DNA of 64,000 nt from Streptomyces avidinii (GTDB taxonomy: Bacteria > Actinomycetota > Actinomycetes > Streptomycetales > Streptomycetaceae). Position numbers and translations under genes: made by a program. Under the pieces are notes generated by a model. It was not told the origin of the DNA and did not search any database. It saw only the letters and a program-made list of their open reading frames with translations. Location: NCBI RefSeq assembly GCF_014650695.1, contig NZ_BMVL01000004.1:1-64000 (forward strand), in the 5' to 3' direction. Below, piece by piece: positions 9,235-17,118 of this stretch; positions within the stretch are counted from its first letter, which is position 1, and the number at the start of each line of letters is the position of its first letter.

Positions 9235-10250
9235 TCACCGTCCGCACGGTGGACTACCACACCGCCGGCGAGCCCTTCCGGATCGTCGACTGCGCCCCGA
9301 GCGGCATGCCGCCGGTCCCCGGGGACACCGTCGCCGAGCGCTGCGCCACCGTCATCGGCCCGGGAGGCTCCGGCACCGCGCCGCGCCGGGGCGCACTGGA
9401 CGACGTACGGCGCCTGCTGGTGCAGGAACCGCGCGGACACGCCGGGATGTACGGGGGGTTCGTGGTCCCGGCCGACGACGACGGGGCCCACTTCGGCGTG
9501 CTGTTCTGGCACAAGGACGGCTACTCCACGGCCTGCGGCCACGGGGCCATGGCCCTCGGGGTCTGGGCCGTGGACACCGGCCGGGTCGCCGCCCCGGACG
9601 ACGGGGACGCCCCCGTGCGCATCGACGTACCGTCGGGGCGGGTCACCGCCACCGTCCACCGCGGCGCGGGCCGCACCACCGGGGTCACCTTCCGCAACGT
9701 CCCGGCCCTGGTGGGTGCCCGCAAGGTGCCCGTCGCCACCTCGTTCGGGCTCGCCGAGGTGGACATCGCGCACGCCGGGGCCTGTTACGCCGCCGTCCGC
9801 GCGCGGGACCTGGGCCTCGACGTCTCCCGGGCGGCGCTGCCCGCCCTGGTGCGGGCCGGGCAGGAGATCCGGGCGGCCCTGGCCACCCACCCGGCCACCT
9901 GGCACCCGGGCGGTCCGCTGCTCTCCGGGGTCTACGGGGTGATCCTCCACGAGGAGCTGCCCGACACCCCCTTCGGGCCGCACCAGCGCAACGTCACCGT
10001 CTTCGCCGACGGGCAGATAGACCGCTCGCCCTGCGGTTCGGGCACCTCGGCGCGGCTCGCGCTGCTCGCCGAGGACGGGCGGCTCGGCCCGGGCGAGGAC
10101 CTGCTCCACGAATCGGTCACCGGCACCGTGTTCACCGGCCGGATGCTGGAGGGCGGGGTCACCGAGGTCACCGGCACCGCCCACCGCACCGGCGAACACG
10201 CCTTCGTGGTGGACCCGCACGACGCGCTCGGTACCGGGTTCCTGCTGTGA
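9231..10250 (+). CDS. Second proline racemase-family enzyme
   Basis: Paralogue of the preceding epimerase, 339 residues, with C102 in TACGHGAMALG and C268 in DRSPCGSGTSA. The start is the GTG at 9231 that overlaps the upstream stop; the frame is open further upstream only as a shadow. It is followed immediately by a reductase of the type that turns pyrroline-2-carboxylate into proline, a context typical of trans-3-hydroxy-L-proline dehydratases. Those dehydratases usually carry Thr at the second catalytic position, however, and this protein has Cys. It may be a second epimerase (3-hydroxyproline, proline) or an unusual dehydratase. Family certain, reaction open. Confidence 0.82.
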   Translation: MITVRTVDYHTAGEPFRIVDCAPSGMPPVPGDTVAERCATVIGPGGSGTAPRRGALDDVRRLLVQEPRGHAGMYGGFVVPADDDGAHFGVLFWHKDGYSTACGHGAMALGVWAVDTGRVAAPDDGDAPVRIDVPSGRVTATVHRGAGRTTGVTFRNVPALVGARKVPVATSFGLAEVDIAHAGACYAAVRARDLGLDVSRAALPALVRAGQEIRAALATHPATWHPGGPLLSGVYGVILHEELPDTPFGPHQRNVTVFADGQIDRSPCGSGTSARLALLAEDGRLGPGEDLLHESVTGTVFTGRMLEGGVTEVTGTAHRTGEHAFVVDPHDALGTGFLL

Positions 10251-11188
10251 CGGGCATCCCTCAGCTCGACGCCGGGCGGATGGCCGCGCTGCTCACCCCT
10301 GCCGCGGCCGCCGATGCAGTGGCCTCCGCCCTGCTCGGCGGCCTCGACCCCGAGGTCTGCCCGCCGCGCTCCGCGATCGGGGTGCCCGGCGGGGGTGAAC
10401 TGCTGCTGATGCCGGCCGCGTCCGGCGCGTACGCCGGGGTGAAGATCGCCGGGGTCGCGCCCGGGAACCCGGCCCGCGGGCTGCCCCGGATCACCGGCTC
10501 CTACCTGCTGCTGGACGGGCCCACCCTGCGCCCGCTGGCCCTGCTCGACGGCGCGGCGCTCACCACCCTGCGCACCCCGGCGGTCTCCGCCCTCGCGCTG
10601 CGGTACCTGGCCCCGGCCGGGCGCCCGTTGCGGCTGGTGCTCTTCGGCTCCGGGCCGCAGGCGTACGCGCATCTGGAAGCGGTACTCGCCGTACGGGAGT
10701 TGGCCGAGGTCGTGGTGGTGGCCCGGCACCCCGGGCGGGCGGAGGGGCTCGCCGCGTACGCGCGTACCCTGGGCCCGGCCGCCCGGACCGGCACTCCGAA
10801 GGAAGTGGCCGATGCCGATCTGGTGATCTGCTGCACCACGGCCCGGGAACCCCTCTTCGACGGGCGCCTCGTCGGGCCGGGCGCCACCGTCGTCGCCGTC
10901 GGCTCGCACGAGCCGACGGCCCGTGAAACGGACACCGCCCTTGTGCGACGGGCGGCGGTGTACGTGGAGTCCCGGGCGGCGGCCCTGCGCGAGGCCGGGG
11001 ACCTCCTGGTCCCGGAGGCCGAGGGGGCCATCGGGCCCGGTCATATCACCGGCACCCTCGCCGACCTGGTGGGCGGCCGGATGCCGGCGGGCGGACCGCT
11101 GAGTTGTCCACAGCTCTTCAAGAGTGTGGGCATGGCCTGGGAAGATCTCGCTGTGGCGGTCGCGCTGGTCGAGGCCGCCGGAGTGTGA
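10247..11188 (+). CDS. Ornithine cyclodeaminase/mu-crystallin family, likely pyrroline-2-carboxylate reductase
   Basis: NAD(P)-binding protein of 313 residues with the Rossmann motif LFGSGPQAY (132-140) and a conserved lysine near residue 66 (GVKIAG). In proline and hydroxyproline clusters this family reduces delta1-pyrroline-2-carboxylate to L-proline. The GTG at 10247 overlaps the stop of the racemase-family gene, so the two are coupled and probably act in sequence. It is the last enzyme gene of the operon. Ornithine cyclodeaminase or alanine dehydrogenase activity are the family alternatives. Confidence 0.82.
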   Translation: MTGIPQLDAGRMAALLTPAAAADAVASALLGGLDPEVCPPRSAIGVPGGGELLLMPAASGAYAGVKIAGVAPGNPARGLPRITGSYLLLDGPTLRPLALLDGAALTTLRTPAVSALALRYLAPAGRPLRLVLFGSGPQAYAHLEAVLAVRELAEVVVVARHPGRAEGLAAYARTLGPAARTGTPKEVADADLVICCTTAREPLFDGRLVGPGATVVAVGSHEPTARETDTALVRRAAVYVESRAAALREAGDLLVPEAEGAIGPGHITGTLADLVGGRMPAGGPLSCPQLFKSVGMAWEDLAVAVALVEAAGV

Positions 11189-11195
11189 GCAGCGC

Positions 11196-11210
11196 AACGT
11201 GACATTGTAC
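11196..11210. promoter_or_regulatory. Operator-like site before the GntR gene
   Basis: AACGTGACATTGTAC lies 50 bp upstream of the regulator start and matches the sites at 4134 and 7259. It implies a separate, autoregulated promoter for the regulator. Confidence 0.55.
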
Positions 11211-11259
11211 GCTGTTCCTCTCCTCGTCGGTGGTGTACGGGGGTCTCGGAGGAAATGCA

Positions 11260-11973
11260 ATGGGTGACCTGAAGCAGCACAGTCTCATCAAGGCCCAGGA
11301 ACGCCTCCGCGACCAGGTCGGCCACGCACTCCGAGCCGCGCTGATAGCGGGTGAGCTGCGCCCCGGGAGCGTCTACTCCGCACCCGGCCTCGCGGCCGAA
11401 CTCGGCGTCTCGGCCACACCGGTGCGCGAGGCCATGCTCGACCTGGCCCGGGAGGGGCTCGTCGAGCCCGTCCGCAACAAGGGCTTCCGGATCACCGAGG
11501 TCAGTGAGCGCGACCTGGACCAGTTCACCGAACTGCGCACGATGATCGAGGTGCCGACCATCGGCCGGATCACGAAGATCGCCACGGCCGAGCAGCTGGA
11601 GGCGCTGCGCCCCATCGCCGAGGAGATCGTCAGCAGCGCGCGCGAGCACAACCTCATCGGCTACCTGGAGGCCGACCGCCGCTTCCACCTGTCCCTGCTG
11701 GCCCTCGCGGGCAACGACCGGCTGGTGGAGACGGTCGGCGACCTGCGCAAGCGGTCCAGGCTGTACGGCCTGACCGGCCTGGACGAGGCCGGCAAGCTGG
11801 TCTCCTCGGCCGAGGAGCACATCGAACTGCTCGACCTGATGATCGGCGGCGACGCCGAAGCGGCGCAGGAGTGCATGCTCCGCCACCTCGGCCACGTCCG
11901 CTCCCTGTGGGCCCAGGGCCGCGACGAACCGGTCGGCCGCGTCCCCGGTGGCCTCGGCTCGGGGCTGCAGTAG
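11260..11973 (+). CDS. GntR-family (FCD) transcriptional regulator
   Basis: Regulator of 237 residues with an N-terminal winged helix (about 15-80; LAAELGVSATPVREAML is the recognition region) and a helical FCD effector domain whose metal/ligand-site residues are visible around EADRRFHLSL and SSAEEHIELL. The ATG at 11260 follows a GGAGG; a GTG 30 bp upstream is less likely. It ends the hydroxyproline operon in the same orientation and has an operator-like site in its own upstream region. It is the obvious candidate for the factor that binds the family of ATGTGACAT sites in this window. The ligand is unknown; a hydroxyproline isomer or pathway intermediate is a guess. Confidence 0.88.
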   Translation: MGDLKQHSLIKAQERLRDQVGHALRAALIAGELRPGSVYSAPGLAAELGVSATPVREAMLDLAREGLVEPVRNKGFRITEVSERDLDQFTELRTMIEVPTIGRITKIATAEQLEALRPIAEEIVSSAREHNLIGYLEADRRFHLSLLALAGNDRLVETVGDLRKRSRLYGLTGLDEAGKLVSSAEEHIELLDLMIGGDAEAAQECMLRHLGHVRSLWAQGRDEPVGRVPGGLGSGLQ

Positions 11974-11982
11974 CAGCCCGCC

Positions 11983-14106
11983 TCAACACGGTGAACGGCC
12001 GCCGCCGGACTGCCGCGGCCGGTCCGCCGAGATGATCGCCGCCTCCGGGCGCGGTACGGGGGTGCCGTCGGGCAGGAGCAGGACCGGCGGGTCCACGACG
12101 GCGCCCACGTCGGCCGCCGTGCTGCTCGCGTTCACCGCCGTGACCCGCCCCGTGGGCTGCGGGGTCAGCACCGACGTGTCCCGCACGTACGCCACGAAAC
12201 TCTCGAAGTCGCGCTGGTGCCGGTAGGGCTCCTGGAACGCGGAGAGGGACGGGTAGCCGTCGCTCGCGAGCAGCGTGTACGAGGGGGCCGCGAGCCGGTA
12301 ACCGCGGCCGGGATCGAGCGGGTTGCCGTCGATGAACACCTCCTCGGGATGCACCCGGTCCCCGACCGGGCCCCGCGCGTCGAAGCTGTAGCGGACGTTG
12401 CGGGAGACGGCGAGGGGAGCGAAGCGCAGTTCGCCGCTCTCCGTCGTCGTCCACTGCTCCTCCAGGGCGTCGTGGATCTGCTGCCCGGTCACCCACACGC
12501 TGACGATCGGATCGCCGAACCCGATGGCACGCCAGGCGTCGCCGAAGGTGACGGCGCCGCCCGACTCCCGATCCAGGACGAGGTCCCCGGCGATGATCGC
12601 CTGGCCGACCCGGGGCGCCACGGCGACCACGGCGAGCTGGGCCGGGACGTTGGGGTGGATGTTGGCGTCGTTCTCGGGATCGGTGGGCCTGCCGCCCGCC
12701 CACAGAGCCCAGTCGGCGGCCAGGTTCCCCATGGTGCTCTCGCCCGCCGTGTTCCGGGCGCGCAGGAACGAGCCGCTCTGCCGCCCGACCGCGGTCCGGT
12801 CCCGCTCGGCCGCCTGTCCCGCCCAGTAGGTGACGACCTCCTGCAGCTCCGGATGAGGGGCGACGTCCCGGGTGTTGGGGTGGTTGGTGGACACGGTCAG
12901 TTCCCGGATCACCCGCCCGGTGAGCGGGTCGAGCCGCAGATTGATCTCGTTGATGACCTGGCCGTAGCAGCCGGCCTCGACGAACGGCCGCGGGACGCCG
13001 TCCGGGTCGGGGACCATCATGGTGAACCGGGTGTGCCAGTGCCCGGTGACGATCGCGTCGATGTCCGGGGAGACCCGCAGCGCGAGGTCGAGGGCGGGCC
13101 CCGAGGGGTCGGCGCCGCTGTTGAAGTCGGATCCCGCCACCGCCCCGTCGTGCACGCTGAGCACGATCGCGCCCACGCCCTGGCCCTTGAGCAGTGCCGC
13201 GCAGCGGTCGGCGGTGGCAACCTCGTCGATGGTGGCGAGGCCCGGCTGGTAGGAGCCGGGGAAGCGTTCGCTGCCGAGGGCCGTGAGGTGGATGAACCCG
13301 ATGGGCAGCTCCCGGCCGTCGGTGGTGCGCACCTGCTCGACGTGGTAGGCGGGCAGGACCGTCCGGCCGTCCCGGGCCCAGGTGAGGTTGGCGCTGTAGT
13401 AGCGGAAGTCGGCTCCGTGGAAGCGCAGGCCGGAGGAGTCGGTGAAGGACGTGTCGCGGCCCTCGACGGGGAACGCGATGCCCTGCTCCATATGGCGTTG
13501 CAGCATGGCCGGCGACTTGTCGAACTCGTGGTTGCCGGCCGTCGCGAAGTCGAGCCCCATGCGGTTGAGGGCCTCGATCGTCGGCTCGTCGGCGAAGGCC
13601 GCGGCGTCGAACTCCCAGCCGGAGAAGGCGTCGCCCGGGGTGAAGAAGAAGGAGTTGGGGTGCCCGTCGCGGAGCCGTTCGAGGTGCGCGGCCATGTACG
13701 CGACGCCGCCGACGGTGTAGCTCCGGCCGCCGTTGCCGACGATGACGGAGTTGCTGCCGGGAGCCCCCTGCAGAAAGCCGTGCAGGTCGGTGATGTTGAG
13801 GAGCTGGACGTCGACGTACTCGGCTGCGGTGGCGGCGTCCCGGCCGGCGGCGCCGGCAAGGGCGGGCACCCCGAGCGCGTAGGTCGCCGCCGCTCCCATG
13901 GCGGTGAGGAACTCCCGCCGTCCGGCTTCCCACCGTCCGGCTTCCCACCGTCCGGCTTCCCACCGGCCGCCTCCCCACCGGCCGCCTCCCCACCGGTCGG
14001 CTTCCTGCCGGTCGGCTTCCTGCCGTCCCGGTTCACGCCGCCGTGAACTCCTGCTCCGCTGGGTGGCCTTGGCCTGGGTGATCACATCCGGCATGGTCCC
14101 GCCCAC
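11983..14106 (-). CDS. Tat-exported 5'-nucleotidase/metallophosphatase
   Basis: UshA-type bifunctional metallophosphatase of about 707 residues. The metal motifs are visible in order: DLHGF, TPGDAFSG, AGNHEFDKS and TGHWHTRF; the C-terminal 5'-nucleotidase domain follows. A twin-arginine signal (GRREFLTAMGAAATYALG) begins near residue 66 and is preceded by an odd pentapeptide-repeat region. The start used is the GTG at 14106; an in-frame ATG at 14094 is equally possible. The stop is only 9 bp from the convergent GntR stop. It likely releases phosphate or nucleosides from extracellular nucleotides. Its placement inside the collagen/hydroxyproline block may be incidental, since no operator precedes it. 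Confidence 0.88.
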   Translation of the reverse strand: MGGTMPDVITQAKATQRSRSSRRREPGRQEADRQEADRWGGGRWGGGRWEAGRWEAGRWEAGRREFLTAMGAAATYALGVPALAGAAGRDAATAAEYVDVQLLNITDLHGFLQGAPGSNSVIVGNGGRSYTVGGVAYMAAHLERLRDGHPNSFFFTPGDAFSGWEFDAAAFADEPTIEALNRMGLDFATAGNHEFDKSPAMLQRHMEQGIAFPVEGRDTSFTDSSGLRFHGADFRYYSANLTWARDGRTVLPAYHVEQVRTTDGRELPIGFIHLTALGSERFPGSYQPGLATIDEVATADRCAALLKGQGVGAIVLSVHDGAVAGSDFNSGADPSGPALDLALRVSPDIDAIVTGHWHTRFTMMVPDPDGVPRPFVEAGCYGQVINEINLRLDPLTGRVIRELTVSTNHPNTRDVAPHPELQEVVTYWAGQAAERDRTAVGRQSGSFLRARNTAGESTMGNLAADWALWAGGRPTDPENDANIHPNVPAQLAVVAVAPRVGQAIIAGDLVLDRESGGAVTFGDAWRAIGFGDPIVSVWVTGQQIHDALEEQWTTTESGELRFAPLAVSRNVRYSFDARGPVGDRVHPEEVFIDGNPLDPGRGYRLAAPSYTLLASDGYPSLSAFQEPYRHQRDFESFVAYVRDTSVLTPQPTGRVTAVNASSTAADVGAVVDPPVLLLPDGTPVPRPEAAIISADRPRQSGGGRSPC
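13918..14030. repeat. 15-bp tandem repeat coding a pentapeptide array
   Basis: About seven tandem 15-bp units in three variants (CTTCCCACCGTCCGG, CCTCCCCACCGGCCG and CTTCCTGCCGGTCGG types). They encode repeated GRWEA/GGGRW/DRQEA-like pentapeptides upstream of the Tat motif of the phosphatase. Confidence 0.8.
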
Positions 14107-14177
14107 CGGGTAGGGGTGTCGTGCCGACGCGCCGCCCGCGGGCTTTGGACACGGCTGGATAACGGCGGCACCAACCC

Positions 14178-14209
14178 CTTGTCAGTGCAATTTCACATTA
14201 CTATGTTAC
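14178..14209 (+). promoter_or_regulatory. Peptide importer promoter with operator (32-bp block, copy 2)
   Basis: Identical over 32 bp to 1512-1543. TTGTCA at 14179-14184, a 17-bp spacer and TATGTT at 14202-14207 give a start site about 35 bp before the binding-protein ATG. The operator-like element overlaps the spacer. Confidence 0.78.
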
Positions 14210-14248
14210 CGGTCACATCCTAGAGCGCGGCCCTTCACTGGAGTGACC

Positions 14249-15991
14249 ATGACCAAGCGCACCCAACTCGCCCTCGCCACCGCCCTGGTGGCAGCTCTCG
14301 CACTCGGCGCCTCGGGCTGCTCCGGCACCACGAAGGGTTCGTCCGCCGCGGGCGGCTCCAACCCCGCCGCCGCCAACGACGGGAAGATCCTCGGCGGTAC
14401 CCCGGTCAAGGGCGGCACCCTCACCGTCCTGTCCAACCAGGACTTCGCCCACCTCGACCCCGCCCGCAACTGGACCATGCCGACGATGGACTTCGGCACC
14501 CGGCTGCTCTACCGCACGCTCGTCACCTTCAAGGCCGAGCCCGGCAAGGCCGGCAGCGAACTGGTCGCCGACCTCGCCACCGACCTCGGCACCCCCTCCA
14601 ACGGCGGCCGCACCTGGACCTTCACCCTCAAGGAGGGCGTGAAGTACGAGGACGGCAGCCCCATCAAGGCCCAGGACGTCAAGTACAACGTCGAGCGCTC
14701 CTTCAGCCCCGACCTGACCGGCGGCCCCGACTACGCCGCCCAGTACCTGGCCGGGACCGAGGGCTACAAGGGCCCGCTCCAGGGGCAGCACCTCGACTCC
14801 GTCAAGACCCCCGACGACCGCACGATCGTCTTCGAACTGAAGCGCCCGGTCGCCGAGTTCTCCGCGACCGCCACCCTGCCGACCTTCGCCCCCGTGCCCC
14901 AGTCCCAGGAGAAGGGCACCCAGTACGACGCCCGCCCGTTCTCCTCCGGCCCGTACAAGATCGAGTCGTACGACCGCGACAAGAAGCTCGTCCTGGTCCG
15001 CAACGAGCACTGGGACCCGGGCACCGACACCGTTCGCAAGGCCTACCCCGACCGGTTCGTGGTCGTCATGGGCCTCAAGGGCGGCCAGATCGACGACCGG
15101 ATCATCGCCGGCGAGGGCCCGGACGCCTCCACCGTCCAGTACGCCGACATGCGCCCCGAGAGCGCACCCAAGGTGCTGCCCGAGCCGGAGGTCAAGGCCC
15201 GACTGCTCGCCGAGTCCCAGGGCTGCACGGAGATGCTCCACCTGAACAACTCCCGCGCCCCCTTCGACGACCCGAAGGTCCGCGAGGCCATGCAGTACGC
15301 CGTGGACAAGGAGGCCGTCGTCACCGCGGGCGGCGGCCCGGCCCTCAACGAGGTCGCCACCGCCTACCTGCCCCCGTCCCTCTCCGGCGGCAAGCAGGCC
15401 GACGTCCTGAAGATCGCCCCGGCCGGCGACCCGGCCAAGGCCAAGGAGCTCCTGAAGGCCGCCGGCAAGGAGACCCTGAAGGTGTCCCTGTCCGTCTCCA
15501 CCGGCGACAAGGGCAAGGCCGAGGCCATCCAGCAGGGCCTGGCCCGCGCGGGCATCGAGGTCGTCATCGACACCGTCGACCCGGGCGCCTACTACGACGT
15601 CATCGGCGACCTCTCCACCACCCCCGACATGACCCTCGCCGGCTGGTGCCCCGACTACCCCTCCGGCTCCACCTGGATCCCGTTCGTCTTCGACGGACGC
15701 ACCATCAAGGAGAAGGGCAACCAGGGCAACTACAGCCAGTTCCGCGACGAGGCGACCATGAAGCGGATCGACGAGATCAACGCCATGGCCGACGCCAAGG
15801 AGGCCAACCGGGCCTGGATCGAACTCGACGCGGCCCTGATGGCCAAGTCCCCGAACGTCCCGCTCCTCCTGGAGCGCAAGCCGCTCCTGGTCGGCACCAA
15901 TGTCGCCGGCGCCTTCGGCCACCCCGTGTGGACCGGCACCATCGACTACGGGACCGTCGGCCTCAAGGACCCCTCGAAGAGCCAGGGCTGA
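14249..15991 (+). CDS. Peptide ABC importer, substrate-binding lipoprotein
   Basis: SBP family 5 (DppA/OppA-like) binding protein of 580 residues. The signal peptide ends in the lipobox GASGC with C24 as the lipidated residue. The ATG at 14249 was preferred to the GTG at 14243 because GGAG lies 5 bp upstream of it. It is the first gene of a five-gene operon (binding protein, two permeases, two ATPases) under the same 32-bp promoter as the collagenase. Import of di- or oligopeptides rich in proline or hydroxyproline is inferred from this shared control. Nickel or other SBP_5 ligands are possible for the family. Confidence 0.92.
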   Translation: MTKRTQLALATALVAALALGASGCSGTTKGSSAAGGSNPAAANDGKILGGTPVKGGTLTVLSNQDFAHLDPARNWTMPTMDFGTRLLYRTLVTFKAEPGKAGSELVADLATDLGTPSNGGRTWTFTLKEGVKYEDGSPIKAQDVKYNVERSFSPDLTGGPDYAAQYLAGTEGYKGPLQGQHLDSVKTPDDRTIVFELKRPVAEFSATATLPTFAPVPQSQEKGTQYDARPFSSGPYKIESYDRDKKLVLVRNEHWDPGTDTVRKAYPDRFVVVMGLKGGQIDDRIIAGEGPDASTVQYADMRPESAPKVLPEPEVKARLLAESQGCTEMLHLNNSRAPFDDPKVREAMQYAVDKEAVVTAGGGPALNEVATAYLPPSLSGGKQADVLKIAPAGDPAKAKELLKAAGKETLKVSLSVSTGDKGKAEAIQQGLARAGIEVVIDTVDPGAYYDVIGDLSTTPDMTLAGWCPDYPSGSTWIPFVFDGRTIKEKGNQGNYSQFRDEATMKRIDEINAMADAKEANRAWIELDAALMAKSPNVPLLLERKPLLVGTNVAGAFGHPVWTGTIDYGTVGLKDPSKSQG

Positions 15992-16014
15992 GAAAGCCGG
16001 AGGCCTGCGACACC

Positions 16015-17118
16015 ATGACCACCACCGCACCGGTCCCGGACGACCGGGCACCCCTCGGACCTGACAGCCCCCCGGCCCCCGGTGCCGCACGGGCCCCCGG
16101 CAGCGCACCGGCTCCCGGCAGCGCACCGGCTCCCGGCAGCGCACCGGCTCCCGGCAGCGCACCGGCCCCTGGCGCGGCCCCGGCTCCCGAAGCCGCCACG
16201 GTCCGCCCCGCGGCAGCGCCCGGCAGCAGTCCCTGGCAGCTCGCCCGGCGGGAGCTCCGCCGCCGCCCCGCCGTCCGCGTCAGCCTCTGCGTCGTCCTCC
16301 TCTTCGTCCTGATGGCTGCGACCGCCCCCTGGCTGGGCGCCCTCGGCGGCTGGTCCCCGAACGAGTTCGACAAGACCGCCATCGACCCCTACCTCGGTGG
16401 CCAGCCGCTCGGCGCCCTCGGCGGGATCAGCCCCGAGCACTGGCTCGGAGTCGAGCCCGTCACCGGCCGCGACCTGTTCGCCCGCGTGATCCACGGCGCG
16501 CAGGTCTCCCTCCTGATCGCCTTCGCCGCCACCGCCATCGTGGTGGTCGCCGGCACCGCCGCCGGGATCGCCGCCGGCTACTTCGGCGGCCGCACCGACA
16601 CGGTCCTGTCCCGGCTCATGGACCTGACCATGTCCTTCCCCTCGTTGATCTTCATGATCGCGATGCTGTCCGTGGCCAAGGACGTCAACCGGATCGTCCT
16701 CATGACCACCGTCATCGGTGTCTTCGGCTGGCCGGGCGTCGCCCGTGTGGTCCGCGGCCAGACCCTCTCCCTCAAACACCGCGAGTACGTCGACGCCGCC
16801 CGCGTGGGCGGCTCCGGCCCCTGGCGGATCCTGACCCGCGACATCCTGCCGGGCGTCTCGGGGCCCGTCATCGCCTACACCACCCTGCTGATCCCCGGAA
16901 TGATCAGCACCGAGGCCGCCCTCAGCTACCTCGGCGTCGGCGTCCGCCCGCCCACCCCGTCCTGGGGCCAGATGATCGCCGAGTCCGTGGCCTACTACGA
17001 GACCGACCCCATGTACTTCGTCATCCCCAGCGTCTTCCTCTTCCTCGCCGTGCTCGCCTTCACCCTCCTCGGCGACGCCCTGCGCGACATCCTCGACCCG
17101 AGGGGCGGCCGCAGTTGA
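16015..17118 (+). CDS. Peptide ABC importer, DppC-like permease
   Basis: Inner-membrane permease of 367 residues with the OppC-type N-terminal segment (HWLGVEPVTGRDLFARV) and about six membrane spans; the BPD EAA loop (EYVDAARVGGSG) is near residues 260-272. The ATG at 16015 has GGAGG 11 bp upstream. The first 80 residues are a cytoplasmic Ala/Pro/Gly tail made partly by an 18-bp tandem repeat and not needed in the family. The C-type permease precedes the B-type one, the reverse of the common order. Confidence 0.9.
   Translation: MTTTAPVPDDRAPLGPDSPPAPGAARAPGSAPAPGSAPAPGSAPAPGSAPAPGAAPAPEAATVRPAAAPGSSPWQLARRELRRRPAVRVSLCVVLLFVLMAATAPWLGALGGWSPNEFDKTAIDPYLGGQPLGALGGISPEHWLGVEPVTGRDLFARVIHGAQVSLLIAFAATAIVVVAGTAAGIAAGYFGGRTDTVLSRLMDLTMSFPSLIFMIAMLSVAKDVNRIVLMTTVIGVFGWPGVARVVRGQTLSLKHREYVDAARVGGSGPWRILTRDILPGVSGPVIAYTTLLIPGMISTEAALSYLGVGVRPPTPSWGQMIAESVAYYETDPMYFVIPSVFLFLAVLAFTLLGDALRDILDPRGGRS
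16096..16167. repeat. 18-bp tandem repeat in permease N-terminus
   Basis: Four contiguous copies of CCCGGCAGCGCACCGGCT (the last with one change). They encode PGSAPA hexapeptides in the N-terminal tail of the DppC-like permease. Copy-number variation between strains is expected. Confidence 0.85.

Noticed and set aside
7929..10250. A single 773-codon gene ending in a racemase domain
   Set aside because: The first 434 codons are Arg/Pro/His-rich and overlap two real genes. The GTG at 9231 overlapping the upstream stop is the true start.
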